A stretch of DNA of 64,000 nucleotides from CAVYXZ01 sp965223835 (GCA_965223835.1 CBDCXQ010000001.1:310001-374000); one strand, 5' to 3'. Shown: positions 17,189 to 27,311, counted from the first letter of the stretch. Notes: generated from the letters alone by a model not told the origin. A program made the numbers and translations.

Positions 17189-17953
17189 ATGCCATTGTTA
17201 GATCGTCCGGCTGTCTGGTATGCTGATCATCGCGACCCGACTGTGCAGCGCGTACCGGTGCTGATGGTGCATGGCGCGGGCGGTAGTCACCTGGATTGGC
17301 CGGCGGAACTGCGCCGTTTGCCCGAAGCCAATGCGATTGTATTTGATCTGCCGGGGCATGGGCGGAGTCCCGGGCCGGGCCGCAGCACCGTCAGTGCCTA
17401 TGCTGCCGACGTGGTGGCGCTGTTAGATACGCTTGAGCTGCAACAGGCAATTATTCTGGGCTTCAGCCTGGGTGGGGCCATTGCGCAGACGGTTGCCGCG
17501 AATTATAAAAGTCGCGTTGCCGGATTAATTCTGCTGGCGACGAGTGCTCGTTTGTCCGTGAACCCGGCGCTGCTGGATGGCCTGCAAACCGATTACGATG
17601 CGACGTTGCAAAAACTCATTGACTGGCAATGGTCGGCGTCGGCTGGCGAACAGATCAAGCGACTGAGTCTGCGTCGATTGCAGGCCGTAGATCGGGTGGT
17701 GCTCCGCGCGGATTATCAAGCTGCTAATCGCTTTGATGGCCGTGACCGCCTGACTCATATCCAAACGCCGACCCTGATTATTGGCGGCACGGACGATCGC
17801 ATGATTCCATTGGCAGATTTTGAAGATCTGCATCAGCAAATTACCGATTCGCAACTGGTCAAGATCGCTGGGGGTGGACATCTGGTCGCGCTGGAACACT
17901 CGCAGGACGTTGCTCGTGCGATCCAGACCTGGTTACTGGAACAATTCCCATGA
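17189..17953 (+). CDS. Alpha/beta-fold hydrolase
   Basis: 254 residues with the classical triad visible: nucleophile in GFSLGGAIA (about Ser96), acid in GGTDDRMIP, and His in GGGHLVALE near the C-terminus; the oxyanion motif is VHGAGGSH. Typical of esterase, lactonase or C-C hydrolase relatives; the substrate is not predictable. The ATG at 17189 is chosen because ATAGGGAA lies just upstream; an ATG 51 bases earlier is in frame but lacks a site. Its stop overlaps the ATG of the next gene. Confidence 0.85.
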   Translation: MPLLDRPAVWYADHRDPTVQRVPVLMVHGAGGSHLDWPAELRRLPEANAIVFDLPGHGRSPGPGRSTVSAYAADVVALLDTLELQQAIILGFSLGGAIAQTVAANYKSRVAGLILLATSARLSVNPALLDGLQTDYDATLQKLIDWQWSASAGEQIKRLSLRRLQAVDRVVLRADYQAANRFDGRDRLTHIQTPTLIIGGTDDRMIPLADFEDLHQQITDSQLVKIAGGGHLVALEHSQDVARAIQTWLLEQFP

Positions 17954-18393
17954 AATATCTCCCGAATGCTCACCACATCAACACCCTCTGGCAGATCGTC
18001 ACCGCCGCTGAGGAACTCACGCATGACCGCCGGGCCTATGTGTTTCATACCGACAGCCCCATCACGTTCTACCTGCGGGCCGAGAACGCCGCAGTGCATT
18101 TTACTCGCTGGGACTTGCCCCGTGTCGAAATCAAGCTGAAACTGGCGGCTAAATTTGGCTGGCGGGTCGCCACCGATCAGGATGAAGTTGGCGTCTATTT
18201 TGCGGCCCACCGACGGCGCATTATCGGGGGATTGTCCAGTGCGGCTTTCGAAATCTGGGTGCCACAGGATGCACATCTGGTCTTGAATTTGACCGGTGGG
18301 CGGGTGACGCTGGAAAATGTCAACGGTATGTTGCAGGTGCCCCCGTTTAACACCGCCGAAACGCAATATCTCCTGGCTGCCGGGCATGATTAA
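17950..18393 (+). CDS. Hypothetical beta-rich protein
   Basis: 147 residues, unrecognised. The middle and C-terminal parts alternate hydrophobic and polar residues (ITFYLRAENAAVHF, AHLVLNLTGGRVTLENVNGML), resembling the beta-helical 'adhesin-like' DUF4097 style, but without a signal peptide. Starts in an ATGA overlap with the hydrolase gene, so the two are co-expressed. Confidence 0.65.
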   Translation: MKYLPNAHHINTLWQIVTAAEELTHDRRAYVFHTDSPITFYLRAENAAVHFTRWDLPRVEIKLKLAAKFGWRVATDQDEVGVYFAAHRRRIIGGLSSAAFEIWVPQDAHLVLNLTGGRVTLENVNGMLQVPPFNTAETQYLLAAGHD

Positions 18394-18431
18394 CACTTGT
18401 GCATTACGGGTTTCCAGCCGATGATGAGGTG

Positions 18432-19142
18432 ATGGAGCCAACGCTGCTGATCCTCATCATCTTCTTCGCCTCGTTTACACAAAGCATTGCCGGTTTTGGC
18501 TTAGGGTTGGTGGCGATGCCGCTGCTGGTTGAGCCACTGGGCGTTACACCGGCGGCGGCGCTGGTCGGCATCATCGCGGTTATAGTTCGCGTGGTTTTGA
18601 TTATCGTCTATCGCGAATCCATTAACTTTGGCGTCGTTCTGCGCCTCATCCTCGCTTCAACCGTTGGCTTGCCAATCGGTGTGCTGGTTTTGCAGCATAT
18701 GGACGATGCGATTGTTCTGCCGCTGCTGGGCATTGTCATCAGCGGCTATGCGCTCTATGCGCTGTTGGCACCCCGCTTACCGCCCGTATCCCACCCCGGC
18801 TGGACTCTTAGCGCGGGTTTTTTTAGTGGTTTACTCAGTGGAGCCTATAATACCGGTGGGCCGCCGGTGGTCATGTACGGGACCAGTCGGCGCTGGGAAC
18901 CGGACGAGTTTAAGAGCAATCTTCAGGGTTTTGGCCTGTTTAACAGTACCGTCGCCATCGCTCTCCGCGCCGTTGATGGCAATTACGCTGCGGCTGTGTG
19001 GAGCCAGTTGTTGCTGGTACTACCCGCTGTCGCCGTTGGCTTGCTAATCGGGCTGGTCGTATCACGTTTTATCAACCGGGTGCTGTTTCGCCGCATGGTG
19101 CTGATTTTGCTGTTGTTCGTTGGCCTACGCCTGATATTTTGA
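18432..19142 (+). CDS. TauE/SafE (TSUP) family permease
   Basis: About 236 residues with seven or eight hydrophobic segments. The two family repeats are visible: SIAGFGLGLVAMPLL near the start and GFFSGLLSGAYNTGGPPVVMY in the second half. Members export sulfite, sulfoacetate or related organosulfur anions; the substrate here is unknown. The ATG at 18432 follows GATGAGGTG; a GTG at 18399 is an alternative start. It follows the small beta-rich gene by about 40 bases and may belong to the same transcript. Confidence 0.85.
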   Translation: MEPTLLILIIFFASFTQSIAGFGLGLVAMPLLVEPLGVTPAAALVGIIAVIVRVVLIIVYRESINFGVVLRLILASTVGLPIGVLVLQHMDDAIVLPLLGIVISGYALYALLAPRLPPVSHPGWTLSAGFFSGLLSGAYNTGGPPVVMYGTSRRWEPDEFKSNLQGFGLFNSTVAIALRAVDGNYAAAVWSQLLLVLPAVAVGLLIGLVVSRFINRVLFRRMVLILLLFVGLRLIF

Positions 19143-19155
19143 TGCCTCAGTGCTC

Positions 19156-19626
19156 CTATCGCCTGATCAATTTCATTGTCTCTTCCCCATGGGTCTCGAA
19201 CGAATCGGTTGTCAGTACGCCGATGTCAACCCACAATGGCCTTTCGATATCTTCATCCGGTGGGTAGTCGGGAATGTGTGTAATTTCAGTGGTCAGCGGC
19301 TGTGCCTCGGAGAAGAACAGAAACCCGTGTATCGCTAAATCCATCGGATCATAGTAGAAAAAGTCCGTTTTGAAATGCACGAATTCGCCAACGGTGATGG
19401 TCAGGCCAGTTTCTTCCCACACCTCGCGGATGAGTGCGGCGTCAATGGACTCGCCTTTTTCGATGCCGCCGCCGGGCAGGGCATACTTTCGTGTGTAACG
19501 GGTTTGGACAACCAGCAGTTGACCGGCATGCCGGATAATGCCATACACCGCGGGCCGTTGAATCATCGATTCGCTGGAGACCATACGGGTTTGATTGTAG
19601 AGCGTGCGACATTCTATCATCGGCAT
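19156..19626 (-). CDS. Nudix hydrolase
   Basis: 156 residues with a complete Nudix box: GGGIEKGESIDAALIREVWEE followed by TGL matches GX5EX7REUXEEXGU. Cleaves a nucleoside diphosphate linked to another moiety, with substrate undetermined; the HGFLFFSEAQ strand fits the MutT-like core. The ATG at 19626 is chosen on an excellent AAGGAGGG eight bases upstream, rather than earlier in-frame codons. Confidence 0.9.
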   Translation of the reverse strand: MPMIECRTLYNQTRMVSSESMIQRPAVYGIIRHAGQLLVVQTRYTRKYALPGGGIEKGESIDAALIREVWEETGLTITVGEFVHFKTDFFYYDPMDLAIHGFLFFSEAQPLTTEITHIPDYPPDEDIERPLWVDIGVLTTDSFETHGEETMKLIRR

Positions 19627-19784
19627 GAGTGAAACCCTCCTTTCACGAATATACACGGCGGACGGCTATTATTCGCAGTTACGGGTTTCGAAACAACAGC
19701 GAAGGTATTCATTGGACTATGTCCCAAGATGATGTACTCGCCGGTCTATATTGGTGAACGACCAGTTAGACAAAGGTGAGCATC

Positions 19785-21011
19785 ATGAGTAAAGAACGCA
19801 TTCTGATTATCGGTGGTGGCTATGCCGGGATGATGGCCGCGATTCGGCTGGCCGGGAAAACGCGGCGACTGCCAGTAGAGATTACGCTGGTGAATGCGGT
19901 TGATGTGTTTGTCCCGCGGCTCCGACTGCACGAATACGCAACCGACCAGCCCGTGCCGTTTACGCCGATTGCGCAATTGCTGCGCGGGACCGGGGTCAAC
20001 TTTGTGCAGGGTAGGGTCACAGCGCTGCAACCCGCAAGTCAGTCGGTGATGATACAAAGTGAAGGGGGCGATCAGTCTTTACCCTACGATTACCTGGTAT
20101 ATGCGTTGGGGAGTTCGGTCGATCAATCGACAGTGCCGGGTGTGAGTGAACATGCATATGTGTTCAATCTGGCAGGGCCGCTGGCCGCCCCGGCGCTTAA
20201 GGAGAAACTCGACACACTGCGGAACGCCAAGGCACGGGTGGTGGTTATCGGCGGCGGCGCAACCGGCATCGAAGGTGCGACTCAGTTGCGCGGATTTTAT
20301 CCCAACTTTCAGGTGCAGCTCATCACGGAAGGCGAGTTCGGCGCATTCAAAGGCTCCCGCGTGCAGCGCCATTTCCGGCAGGCTTTCGATCAACAGGGTA
20401 TTCCCATCCACGAACATACACCGGTGCAGGCGGTTGCAGCCGACGCGGTTGTTACAATAGACGGTGTGCGGATTCCGTTTGATGTGTGTTTGTGGGCGGG
20501 CGGTTTCCGAGCACTGCCAATGGCACGGGAGGCCGGGTTGCGCGTCAATGAAAAAGACCAGATTCTGGTTGATCCTTTATTGCGTTCAGTATCGCATCCG
20601 ACTATTTATGCCGTTGGCGATGCGGCGATGACCACTGAATATCACGGTGCGCCCAATCGCATGAGTGTGTTTACCGCGCTTGTGACCGGGGCGCATGGTG
20701 CCGATAATCTCAATGCGTTGCTGCGGGGTCGCCAGCAAAAACCGCTCAGCTTCGCCTATTATGGACAGGGCATCGCGCTGGGGCCAGACGATGCGGTCGG
20801 CTTTATGACCTACCCGGCAGATGAAGCCGCCGGACCAATCTTTCGCGGGCGCACCGCCGTTAGCATACGCAATTTCTTCGTCTGGTTCCTGACATTCTCA
20901 CTACAAATCGAGCGGCGCGTGCCGGGCTTTTTCCTGTGGCTGGGCAAGGGGCGTTATGCAGCGGCGAAACGGCGGGCGCAACAGCAATCCGCTTCGCAGC
21001 AATCAGCATGA
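19785..21011 (+). CDS. NAD(P)/FAD-dependent oxidoreductase, NDH-2-like
   Basis: 408 residues with two dinucleotide folds: ILIIGGGYAGMMAAIRL at the N-terminus for FAD and VVVIGGGATGIEGATQL near 145 for NAD(P)H, plus the late FAD motif IYAVGDAAMT near 280. The C-terminal region (IRNFFVWFLTF, then RRVPGFFLWLGKGRYA) is amphipathic, as in type II NADH:quinone dehydrogenases that dock on the membrane. The ATG follows AAAGGTGAG. A carotenoid- or sulfide-quinone-type enzyme is less likely, as no paired cysteines are seen. Monocistronic by spacing. Confidence 0.85.
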   Translation: MSKERILIIGGGYAGMMAAIRLAGKTRRLPVEITLVNAVDVFVPRLRLHEYATDQPVPFTPIAQLLRGTGVNFVQGRVTALQPASQSVMIQSEGGDQSLPYDYLVYALGSSVDQSTVPGVSEHAYVFNLAGPLAAPALKEKLDTLRNAKARVVVIGGGATGIEGATQLRGFYPNFQVQLITEGEFGAFKGSRVQRHFRQAFDQQGIPIHEHTPVQAVAADAVVTIDGVRIPFDVCLWAGGFRALPMAREAGLRVNEKDQILVDPLLRSVSHPTIYAVGDAAMTTEYHGAPNRMSVFTALVTGAHGADNLNALLRGRQQKPLSFAYYGQGIALGPDDAVGFMTYPADEAAGPIFRGRTAVSIRNFFVWFLTFSLQIERRVPGFFLWLGKGRYAAAKRRAQQQSASQQSA

Positions 21012-21130
21012 CTCACCACCTTAACCAGAATCAAACCCCAGCGTAGGGTACGGCGTCAGGCAGCGGTCCAGCAGGGCAGCACTGGCTGATTTACACTGAA
21101 GACAATTCGTCATATACACAGAGGAAAACG

Positions 21131-22075
21131 ATGAAGCACTTCAGAATAATCATACTTGCCATGTTGCTGGTGTTGCTGGCTGTCGCTGCAACTGGCGCAC
21201 AGGCCGATGCCCCGGTCAGCTATGGCTGTCATCAGGCGGCCCGATTGACGGTAGGCACTGCCGGACAAGTGACGGTCTATCCCAATTTGCCCAACCGGGT
21301 GCGCAGTTATCCATCATTCTATGGCTCCGTCCTCGGCCACATTCCCGCCGGAGGCAACTTCGCCGTGATTGGCGGACCACAATGCGATGCGGGCTTGCAT
21401 TGGTGGCAGATCGAATATCGCGGCCTGCGGGGCTGGACCGCAGAGGGCGATGGCTATAGTACCTACTGGCTGGAACCGGCTTTTGTGCCACCACCCCCGC
21501 CGCCGACACCTGATCCGGTGCACTGTGCGTTGACAACCCGGTTGAGTGCGGGCGGATTAGGGCGCGTGCTGCCCAACCCACCGATTCCGAATGTGGTTCG
21601 GACTGGCCCGGGCACGAACAGCACTGGCTCCAACAGCGTGGTCATCGGCGAGATTCCGCCCGGCGGCGTCTTCAGTGTGATACAAGGTCCGCAATGTGGG
21701 ACTGATGGGCGCTGGTGGTGGCAGGTGAACTACAATGGCCTCAGCGGTTGGACCGCAGAGGGTGAGGGCTATCATACGTACTGGGTGGAACCCTGGTATA
21801 CCAACAGCGTGACCTGTCCCGGCTTTATCACATCGCGCCTGACTCCCGGCGGTCGCGGTGCTGTCACGACCTATCCGAATTTGCCCAACCGGGTGCGGCG
21901 TAACCCCGCCTTTGATGGCGATATACTGGGGTGGATACCCGTGAATGGGCAATTCCAGGTGTTGAGCGGTCCGTACTGCAACGCCAACACCGCCTGGTGG
22001 CAGGTCAATTATCGCGGGCTGGTGGGGTGGACGGTCGAGGGTCAGGGCAGTACCTACTGGTTGCAACCGGCATAA
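21131..22075 (+). CDS. Secreted protein with three SH3b-like repeats
   Basis: 314 residues. A signal peptide (about 1-25, ending GAQA/DA) is followed by three copies of one module of about 85 residues. Each has PNLPNRVR or a variant, a GxIPxGGxFxVIxGPQC strand, and a WWQ(V/I)xYxGLxGWTxEGxGxxTYWLEP ending. One Cys at the start and one after GPQ in each copy could pair once exported. SH3b domains usually bind peptidoglycan or other wall polymers. A proline-rich linker (PPPPPPTPDP) separates copies one and two. A clear terminator follows at 22097. Confidence 0.85.
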   Translation: MKHFRIIILAMLLVLLAVAATGAQADAPVSYGCHQAARLTVGTAGQVTVYPNLPNRVRSYPSFYGSVLGHIPAGGNFAVIGGPQCDAGLHWWQIEYRGLRGWTAEGDGYSTYWLEPAFVPPPPPPTPDPVHCALTTRLSAGGLGRVLPNPPIPNVVRTGPGTNSTGSNSVVIGEIPPGGVFSVIQGPQCGTDGRWWWQVNYNGLSGWTAEGEGYHTYWVEPWYTNSVTCPGFITSRLTPGGRGAVTTYPNLPNRVRRNPAFDGDILGWIPVNGQFQVLSGPYCNANTAWWQVNYRGLVGWTVEGQGSTYWLQPA

Positions 22076-22096
22076 ACGCTATAAAATCTGAATCGA

Positions 22097-22126
22097 AGGC
22101 AGATCACACCCGGTCTGCCTTTTTTT
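22097..22126 (+). terminator. Rho-independent terminator
   Basis: Nine-base stem AGGCAGATC / GGTCTGCCT (one G-T pair) around loop ACACCC, followed by six further Ts. It lies 22 bases after the SH3b gene. Confidence 0.9.
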
Positions 22127-22199
22127 GATGTCGAGCATGATGCTACCCACTGGTGCCTGAAATGGTTAAAATAGGGGCATCACAATTGAGGGTGATTGA

Positions 22200-23717
22200 A
22201 TGCGAAAATTTTTCTGGTGGATCATTTTACTGGCAATCCCGCAAGTGGTTGGCGCGCAAAACGTCCAACCCGCGATCATTAAGTTTGAGGCTGACATTGC
22301 CACGATTACGGTCAATGCGGCGGAAAAAGGGACGGCAGACCTAACATTGTCCTGGCATGTCATTAATGTGACTCCCGATTACCTACTGCGGCTCGATCAA
22401 CGGCGGTTGGGTGGTTGGGCCAATGTCTTACCCGAAGGTGAAGTGCTGCCAGCAGTCGGTAATTTTTTGCTGTCGCTGCAACATCCGCTGGATTTTGGGC
22501 CGCCGACCTATCGGCTAATTTTGCTGGACGCCAATGGCGGGGTCGTTGACGAACGGCTGGTCATCATCCCTTATGAAACGCCGACCGATGCTGTGCCCGA
22601 AATCACCCTCTTCACGACCAGCACCCTGACGCTGGTTGCCGATACACTGGCCGATGGCACTGCACGCGCCAATGTCTCATGGGAAGTGACCAATCGTGTG
22701 CCGAGTTCAAACCTCGTGTTCGAGCAGGTGTTGGCCGATGGACCGGTCGTGCCGGTTGAGTTGCCGCGTGCATCATTATGGGTGGGTTCCACTGGCGATG
22801 GTGTGGTTGCGCCCGTACTGCCTCCGGCAGGCAATCTTATTGTTGTGCGCTTAAAGGTGCAGGATGTCATCAGCGGCGAAGTTTATGATGAGGCGACGGT
22901 TGAAGTCGCCGTGAGCGGGACCGTTATCGCCGCAGCACCAACCCAGGCCAACACTGCCGATGATCAGCCCACACCGCTGCCCAGCGCAACCCCGCGCAAT
23001 TGTTCAATTTCGCCGGTGGACGTACCCATTACCGGTGCGCCGGGGGATGGCTGCGATGTGTTCCGGGAGGCGCAGTCGGACGCTGTGATCCGCGTGGAGT
23101 CATTTGGCATGAACACGAACCAACTGACGCCGGGTGGTGAGGTAACGTTCAACTGGGAAGTAACCGGCGCGCAATTTGCCTTACTCGAAGTCTATGATCC
23201 GCGTCAACTGGCGCAGGGTGGATTGCCGCAGCCGTCTGATGTGTCGCTGGATGGTCTGGATCCTGTCGGCAGCACGACGATCACTATACCGAGCAGCTTT
23301 ATTGAGGGGGCACGTTTCATTCTGTGGGCCGCCAATCTATCGACAGATGCCCGCAGCCCGTCATTCCTCTATGATCGTCTGGCCTACCGGGTTATTGATG
23401 CCCGCGCCGAAGGCATCACCACTGCCGCGCAGATCACGGCCTTCATCGCGTTGCCCACTGTGGTGGAACCTGGCACCGAAGTGACCTTGAGTTGGAGCGT
23501 TGAAGGGGCTGATGCCGCGTTAATTGAACTATATGATCGGAGAACGAACACGTTAGCCGGGGTATTCGACGATCTGCCCACCATTGGCAGTGCGATGATT
23601 ATCATTCCCGCCGAGTTCACGCAGGGTGCGCGCTTTGAGTTGTGGGCGGCAGACCGCACTGCTGATGGTGACTTCATCCGCCTGACGCAATCCGAACTGG
23701 ACGTGCCGGCGGGATAA
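22200..23717 (+). CDS. Secreted beta-sandwich repeat protein of unknown function
   Basis: 505 residues with a signal peptide (FFWWIILLAIPQVVGAQN). At least four Ig-like units follow. The last two are clear repeats: GGEVTFNWEVTGAQFALLEVYD and a second with EVTLSWSVEGADAALIELYD, each followed by a STTITIPSSF or SAMIIIPAEF strand and ARFxLWAA. A Pro/Thr-rich linker lies near 245-265, with two cysteines after it (CSISP and DGCDVF). It probably acts outside the membrane; the role is unknown. The ATG follows GAGGGTG. Confidence 0.7.
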   Translation: MRKFFWWIILLAIPQVVGAQNVQPAIIKFEADIATITVNAAEKGTADLTLSWHVINVTPDYLLRLDQRRLGGWANVLPEGEVLPAVGNFLLSLQHPLDFGPPTYRLILLDANGGVVDERLVIIPYETPTDAVPEITLFTTSTLTLVADTLADGTARANVSWEVTNRVPSSNLVFEQVLADGPVVPVELPRASLWVGSTGDGVVAPVLPPAGNLIVVRLKVQDVISGEVYDEATVEVAVSGTVIAAAPTQANTADDQPTPLPSATPRNCSISPVDVPITGAPGDGCDVFREAQSDAVIRVESFGMNTNQLTPGGEVTFNWEVTGAQFALLEVYDPRQLAQGGLPQPSDVSLDGLDPVGSTTITIPSSFIEGARFILWAANLSTDARSPSFLYDRLAYRVIDARAEGITTAAQITAFIALPTVVEPGTEVTLSWSVEGADAALIELYDRRTNTLAGVFDDLPTIGSAMIIIPAEFTQGARFELWAADRTADGDFIRLTQSELDVPAG

Positions 23718-23902
23718 TCATGACACCTTCAAGCAGGAATGTTTGGTGCTGGTTATAATGATGTCGCGACACTAAGGGCACGCCAGATAATAATATGGTT
23801 CACATTTTCATCTGAGGGCTGAGGAGATTGAACTTGTGACAAGGTGCGGCGTGTGTCATACTTATTGTCCATCATCATTGTGCATACGAATCAGGAGCGT
23901 TT

Positions 23903-24439
23903 ATGACTCGTTCAACCCGAACTCTAATCGCGATTGTGTTGTGGCTGCTGGCGGGCTTTATAGCGATCAATAACATCACCCAGAGTGCTGATCTGGGCGC
24001 GTGGCTCGTACCGATTATCCTGTTTGTTGTGGGCTTGATTCTTTCGCTCTACCCGGAAGGTGAGGCAGTTGTTGACGCTGAACATGTCTCCGAACCCGCC
24101 GCTGTAATCCCACCAACGTCGACGCCGGTGCTTGAAGAACCGGCACGGCAGCCGGCACCTGTGGTCGCACAAGCGCCAGCACCCGAACCGGTAGCGGCAG
24201 TTGAACCAGCGCCGGAACCTGAACCAACACCCGTTGTCGAACCAGATGATCTCACGAAGGTCAGCGGCATTGGGCCGAAAATGCGCGATGCACTCTATGC
24301 GGCGGGCATCACGACCTTTGCTAAACTGGGGGCCAGCACCGAGGCTGAGTTGCTGGCGGCCATCGAAGCTGCCGGGATGCGCCTGTCACGAAATCTCGAC
24401 ACCTGGCCCGCGCAGGCGCGTGAATTGGCGGATCAATAG
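23903..24439 (+). CDS. Membrane protein with C-terminal helix-hairpin-helix domain
   Basis: 178 residues. Two transmembrane helices (about 8-25 and 31-49), then a Pro/Ala/Glu-rich linker (about 55-112), and a C-terminal domain DDLTKVSGIGPKMRDALYAAGI, in which KVSGIGPKMRDAL is a helix-hairpin-helix signature. This C-terminal fold also occurs attached to ribosomal protein L21 and in DUF4332 proteins. It may bind nucleic acid or protein at the membrane. CAGGAG precedes the ATG. Confidence 0.75.
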   Translation: MTRSTRTLIAIVLWLLAGFIAINNITQSADLGAWLVPIILFVVGLILSLYPEGEAVVDAEHVSEPAAVIPPTSTPVLEEPARQPAPVVAQAPAPEPVAAVEPAPEPEPTPVVEPDDLTKVSGIGPKMRDALYAAGITTFAKLGASTEAELLAAIEAAGMRLSRNLDTWPAQARELADQ

Positions 24440-24495
24440 CGATTTGCTGCCACGCACTTTAATCTGCTATCATCCCACAGCCAACTAATCCCCCC

Positions 24496-24527
24496 AAATA
24501 AAAACAGCGGGCGAATTACCCGCTGTT
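24496..24527 (-). terminator. Rho-independent terminator for clpC-1
   Basis: On the minus strand: nine-base stem AACAGCGGG / CCCGCTGTT with loop TAATTCG, followed by TTTTATTT. It lies about 30 bases beyond the clpC-1 stop; the plus-strand gene upstream may use it as well. Confidence 0.85.
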
Positions 24528-24559
24528 GTGGTTAAAACGTTGTTCAGTCGTGTGACTGA

Positions 24560-27052
24560 CTAGACCGACGGTGCTTCGGCTTCGGCCTCTTCCTCGACCG
24601 TTTTCAGTTGGAGATCGCCATCTTCATCAACATCCGCCAGGACCACACTCGCCAGTTGGAAATTACCGGAGAGAATCCCGTCGGATAGCGTATCTTCCAC
24701 TTCATTCTGAATCAACCGGCGCAGCGGACGAGCACCGAATTCGGGATCATAACCATGATCGGCCAGCCAGCCGCGTGCTTCTTCCGTGACTTCCAGCGTA
24801 ATGGCATGTTCCAGTAAGCGCTCACGCACTTTGTTGAGTTCAAGTTCGACAATCTGCTTGATCTCGTCTTTAGTCAGCGCTCGGAAGACAACGGTCGCAT
24901 CAACCCGGTTCAGGAACTCAGGTCGGAATGCCCGGCGCAATTGCTCCATGACATTCTTGCGCATGTCCTTGTATTCTTCTTGCTCGGTAATGGCTTCGTC
25001 ACGTTTGAGATCGAAACCGAGCGATGTATTGCGCTTGATCGTATCCGCGCCGACATTACTGGTCATCACGATCATGGCATTGCGGAAGTTGACCGTGCGC
25101 CCACGGGCATCGGTTAGCTGACCCTCTTCCATGACTTGCAGCAGCATGTTGAAGGCTTCCGGGTGGGCTTTCTCGATCTCGTCAAACACGACGATACTAT
25201 AGGGTCGCCGCCTGATGGCTTCGGTCAATTGGCCGGCATCCTCATAGCCCACGTAACCGGGAGGCGCACCCACCAGTCGGGCGACGGAGTGGCGTTCCAT
25301 GAATTCGCTCATGTCCAATTGGACCAGGGCGTCTTCGCTGCCAAACAGGAATTCAGCCAACGTCTTGGTTAACTCAGTCTTACCCACACCCGTCGGCCCC
25401 AGGAACATAAACGAACCAATAGGACGTTTGGGGTCTTTCAGGCCGGCACGGGCACGCCGGACGGCTTTACTGATCGCGTCAATGGCTTCATTCTGGCCGA
25501 CGATACGTTGATGCAACGCTTCTTCCATATGCATCAATCGTTCGCTTTCCTCACCGGCAATCCGCATCACCGGAATGCCGGTCCACATCGCGACCACTTC
25601 GGCAATGTCTTCGCCGATCAAACGGGGCTGACTGGTTTCTTCATTCCAGTTTGCTTTCAACAGCTTCAGATTCTCGTTGATATTATCCCGCTGCAATTCA
25701 AGCTGACTAATCTCGTCGGTTTCGACATCTTCTTCGCCAAGAATTTCAAGGTCTTCTTCCAGCCGTTCGAGTTCGACCTCCATGTTGCGCACCTGCGCCG
25801 CTTCGGGGCTTTTGTACATCCGCAGCCGGGCCGAAGCTTCATCAATCAGATCAATGGCTTTATCTGGCAAGAAACGGTCCGGGACATAACGGGCAGAGAG
25901 ATGCGCCGCCTGTTCGATGGCGTCATTGGTAATTTCAACATTGTGGTGGTCCTGGTAGGGGATTTTGATGCCCTGGAGGATTTCAATCGTTTCCTCGATG
26001 CTGGGTTCATCTACCATGATCTGCTGGAAGCGGCGTTCCAGCGCTGCATCGTTCTCAATATGCTTACGATATTCATCCAGCGTGGTCGCGCCGATGCATT
26101 GCAATTCGCCACGTGAGAGGGCCGGTTTAAGGATGTTGGCGGCGTCGACACTACTGCCTGCCGAACCCGCACCCACCAGCATATGAACTTCATCAATAAA
26201 CAGAATACTATCGGATGATTTGAGTTCTTCGATCACCCGTTTCAGGCGCTCTTCGAACTGGCCGCGATACATCGTCCCGGCAACCAGCGAACCAACATCC
26301 AATTGCAATACCCGCTTGTTCAGCAGGGGCTTGGGCGTATCACCCATCACGATCCGCTGGGCGAGGCCCTCGACAATGGCCGTCTTGCCCACGCCTGGCT
26401 CACCAATGAGTGCCGGATTATTCTTCCGGCGGCGGCTCAACACCTGAATCACGCGCTCGATTTCGGTCTCGCGGCCCACCACCGGGTCCAGCTTGCCATC
26501 CTGCGCCAGCGACGTCAGGTCGGTCGCCAACTGGTCAACCAGCGGTGTTTTGCCATCTTTGGTGCGTTGTGACCGTTCTTCACGGCTGGGTTGGTTGGGC
26601 TGTACCGGGCTTTCCTGAAGCACGCGCCGGGTCTGTCGGCGGACTTCTTCCGGGCTAACGCCTAGACGCTTGAGCACATCAATGGCAACGCCTTCTGACT
26701 GGCGCACCAAACCTAATAACAGATGTTCAGTTCCAATATAATGATGGCCCATACGCCGAGCCTCATCGACCGCCAGTTCCAACACCCGTTTGGTGCCGGG
26801 TGATAGATCAAGCTGGGTGCTGGGTGTCCGGGTGGTGGCGCGAGTCAACCGCTCGACCAGTTCTTCCACACGACGTTGTTCCAGGCCCAGGTCGCGTAAA
26901 ACCCGTCCGGCAACGCCGCCTTCTTCACGCATCAAACCCAGGAGCAGATGCTCGGTTCCAATATAATTATGCTGGAGTCGTTCGGCTTCTTCCTGTGCTA
27001 AACTCAGCACCCGCCGCGCCCGCTGGGTAAAGCGTTCCATTTTATTTGGCAC
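24560..27052 (-). CDS. clpC: ATP-dependent Clp protease ATPase subunit ClpC (copy 1)
   Basis: 830 residues, a full-length Hsp100 unfoldase. Two Clp-N repeats occupy about 3-145, each with [14 protein letters not shown]+ module 1 carries Walker A GEPGVGKT (217-224) and Walker B ILFIDEVH; a short coiled-coil middle domain (about 425-475) marks ClpC rather than ClpB; module 2 carries GPTGVGKT. The loop TSLGFDL contains an LGF tripeptide like those that dock on ClpP. Translation starts at GTG, fixed by GGAGGT eight bases upstream. It is separated from the S1 gene by a terminator and has its own upstream TATAAT at 27147. A second ClpC lies 2 kb away. Confidence 0.95.
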   Translation of the reverse strand: MPNKMERFTQRARRVLSLAQEEAERLQHNYIGTEHLLLGLMREEGGVAGRVLRDLGLEQRRVEELVERLTRATTRTPSTQLDLSPGTKRVLELAVDEARRMGHHYIGTEHLLLGLVRQSEGVAIDVLKRLGVSPEEVRRQTRRVLQESPVQPNQPSREERSQRTKDGKTPLVDQLATDLTSLAQDGKLDPVVGRETEIERVIQVLSRRRKNNPALIGEPGVGKTAIVEGLAQRIVMGDTPKPLLNKRVLQLDVGSLVAGTMYRGQFEERLKRVIEELKSSDSILFIDEVHMLVGAGSAGSSVDAANILKPALSRGELQCIGATTLDEYRKHIENDAALERRFQQIMVDEPSIEETIEILQGIKIPYQDHHNVEITNDAIEQAAHLSARYVPDRFLPDKAIDLIDEASARLRMYKSPEAAQVRNMEVELERLEEDLEILGEEDVETDEISQLELQRDNINENLKLLKANWNEETSQPRLIGEDIAEVVAMWTGIPVMRIAGEESERLMHMEEALHQRIVGQNEAIDAISKAVRRARAGLKDPKRPIGSFMFLGPTGVGKTELTKTLAEFLFGSEDALVQLDMSEFMERHSVARLVGAPPGYVGYEDAGQLTEAIRRRPYSIVVFDEIEKAHPEAFNMLLQVMEEGQLTDARGRTVNFRNAMIVMTSNVGADTIKRNTSLGFDLKRDEAITEQEEYKDMRKNVMEQLRRAFRPEFLNRVDATVVFRALTKDEIKQIVELELNKVRERLLEHAITLEVTEEARGWLADHGYDPEFGARPLRRLIQNEVEDTLSDGILSGNFQLASVVLADVDEDGDLQLKTVEEEAEAEAPSV

Positions 27053-27146
27053 GGTTTATTACCTCCGTCCGTAGTGGCTCTTACCACCTTCACCGGCTAT
27101 AAAACTTACAACAAATCCCATTCATGAGCGACAATAAATCTCCCTC

Positions 27147-27152
27147 ATTATA
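27147..27152 (-). promoter_or_regulatory. Possible -10 hexamer for clpC-1
   Basis: Minus strand TATAAT, 95 bases upstream of the GTG start. No consensus -35, and no recognisable CtsR or CIRCE operator in the 259-base gap. Confidence 0.35.
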
Positions 27153-27245
27153 ACAGCAGACCAGTGTCGTTATAAGCCCAATAACATCAACACTTTATTA
27201 GAACTTAGTTATGTCACGCCCAATTTTAGCACAAGTGAATTGATA

Positions 27246-27273
27246 GACAAAACAAGGACAGCGTGGGCTGTCC
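27246..27273 (-). terminator. Rho-independent terminator for the S1 gene
   Basis: Minus strand: GGACAGC / GCTGTCC around a four-base loop, then TTGTTTTGTC. It lies about 40 bases after the S1 stop. Confidence 0.8.
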
Positions 27274-27311
27274 CTGTGATAATGCTGTTCTGGGGAGAAT
27301 TTCAGATGGGT

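Noticed and set aside
25508..26116. 202-codon open frame antisense to clpC-1
   Set aside because: It mirrors the codon pattern of a strongly conserved gene and matches nothing recognisable.
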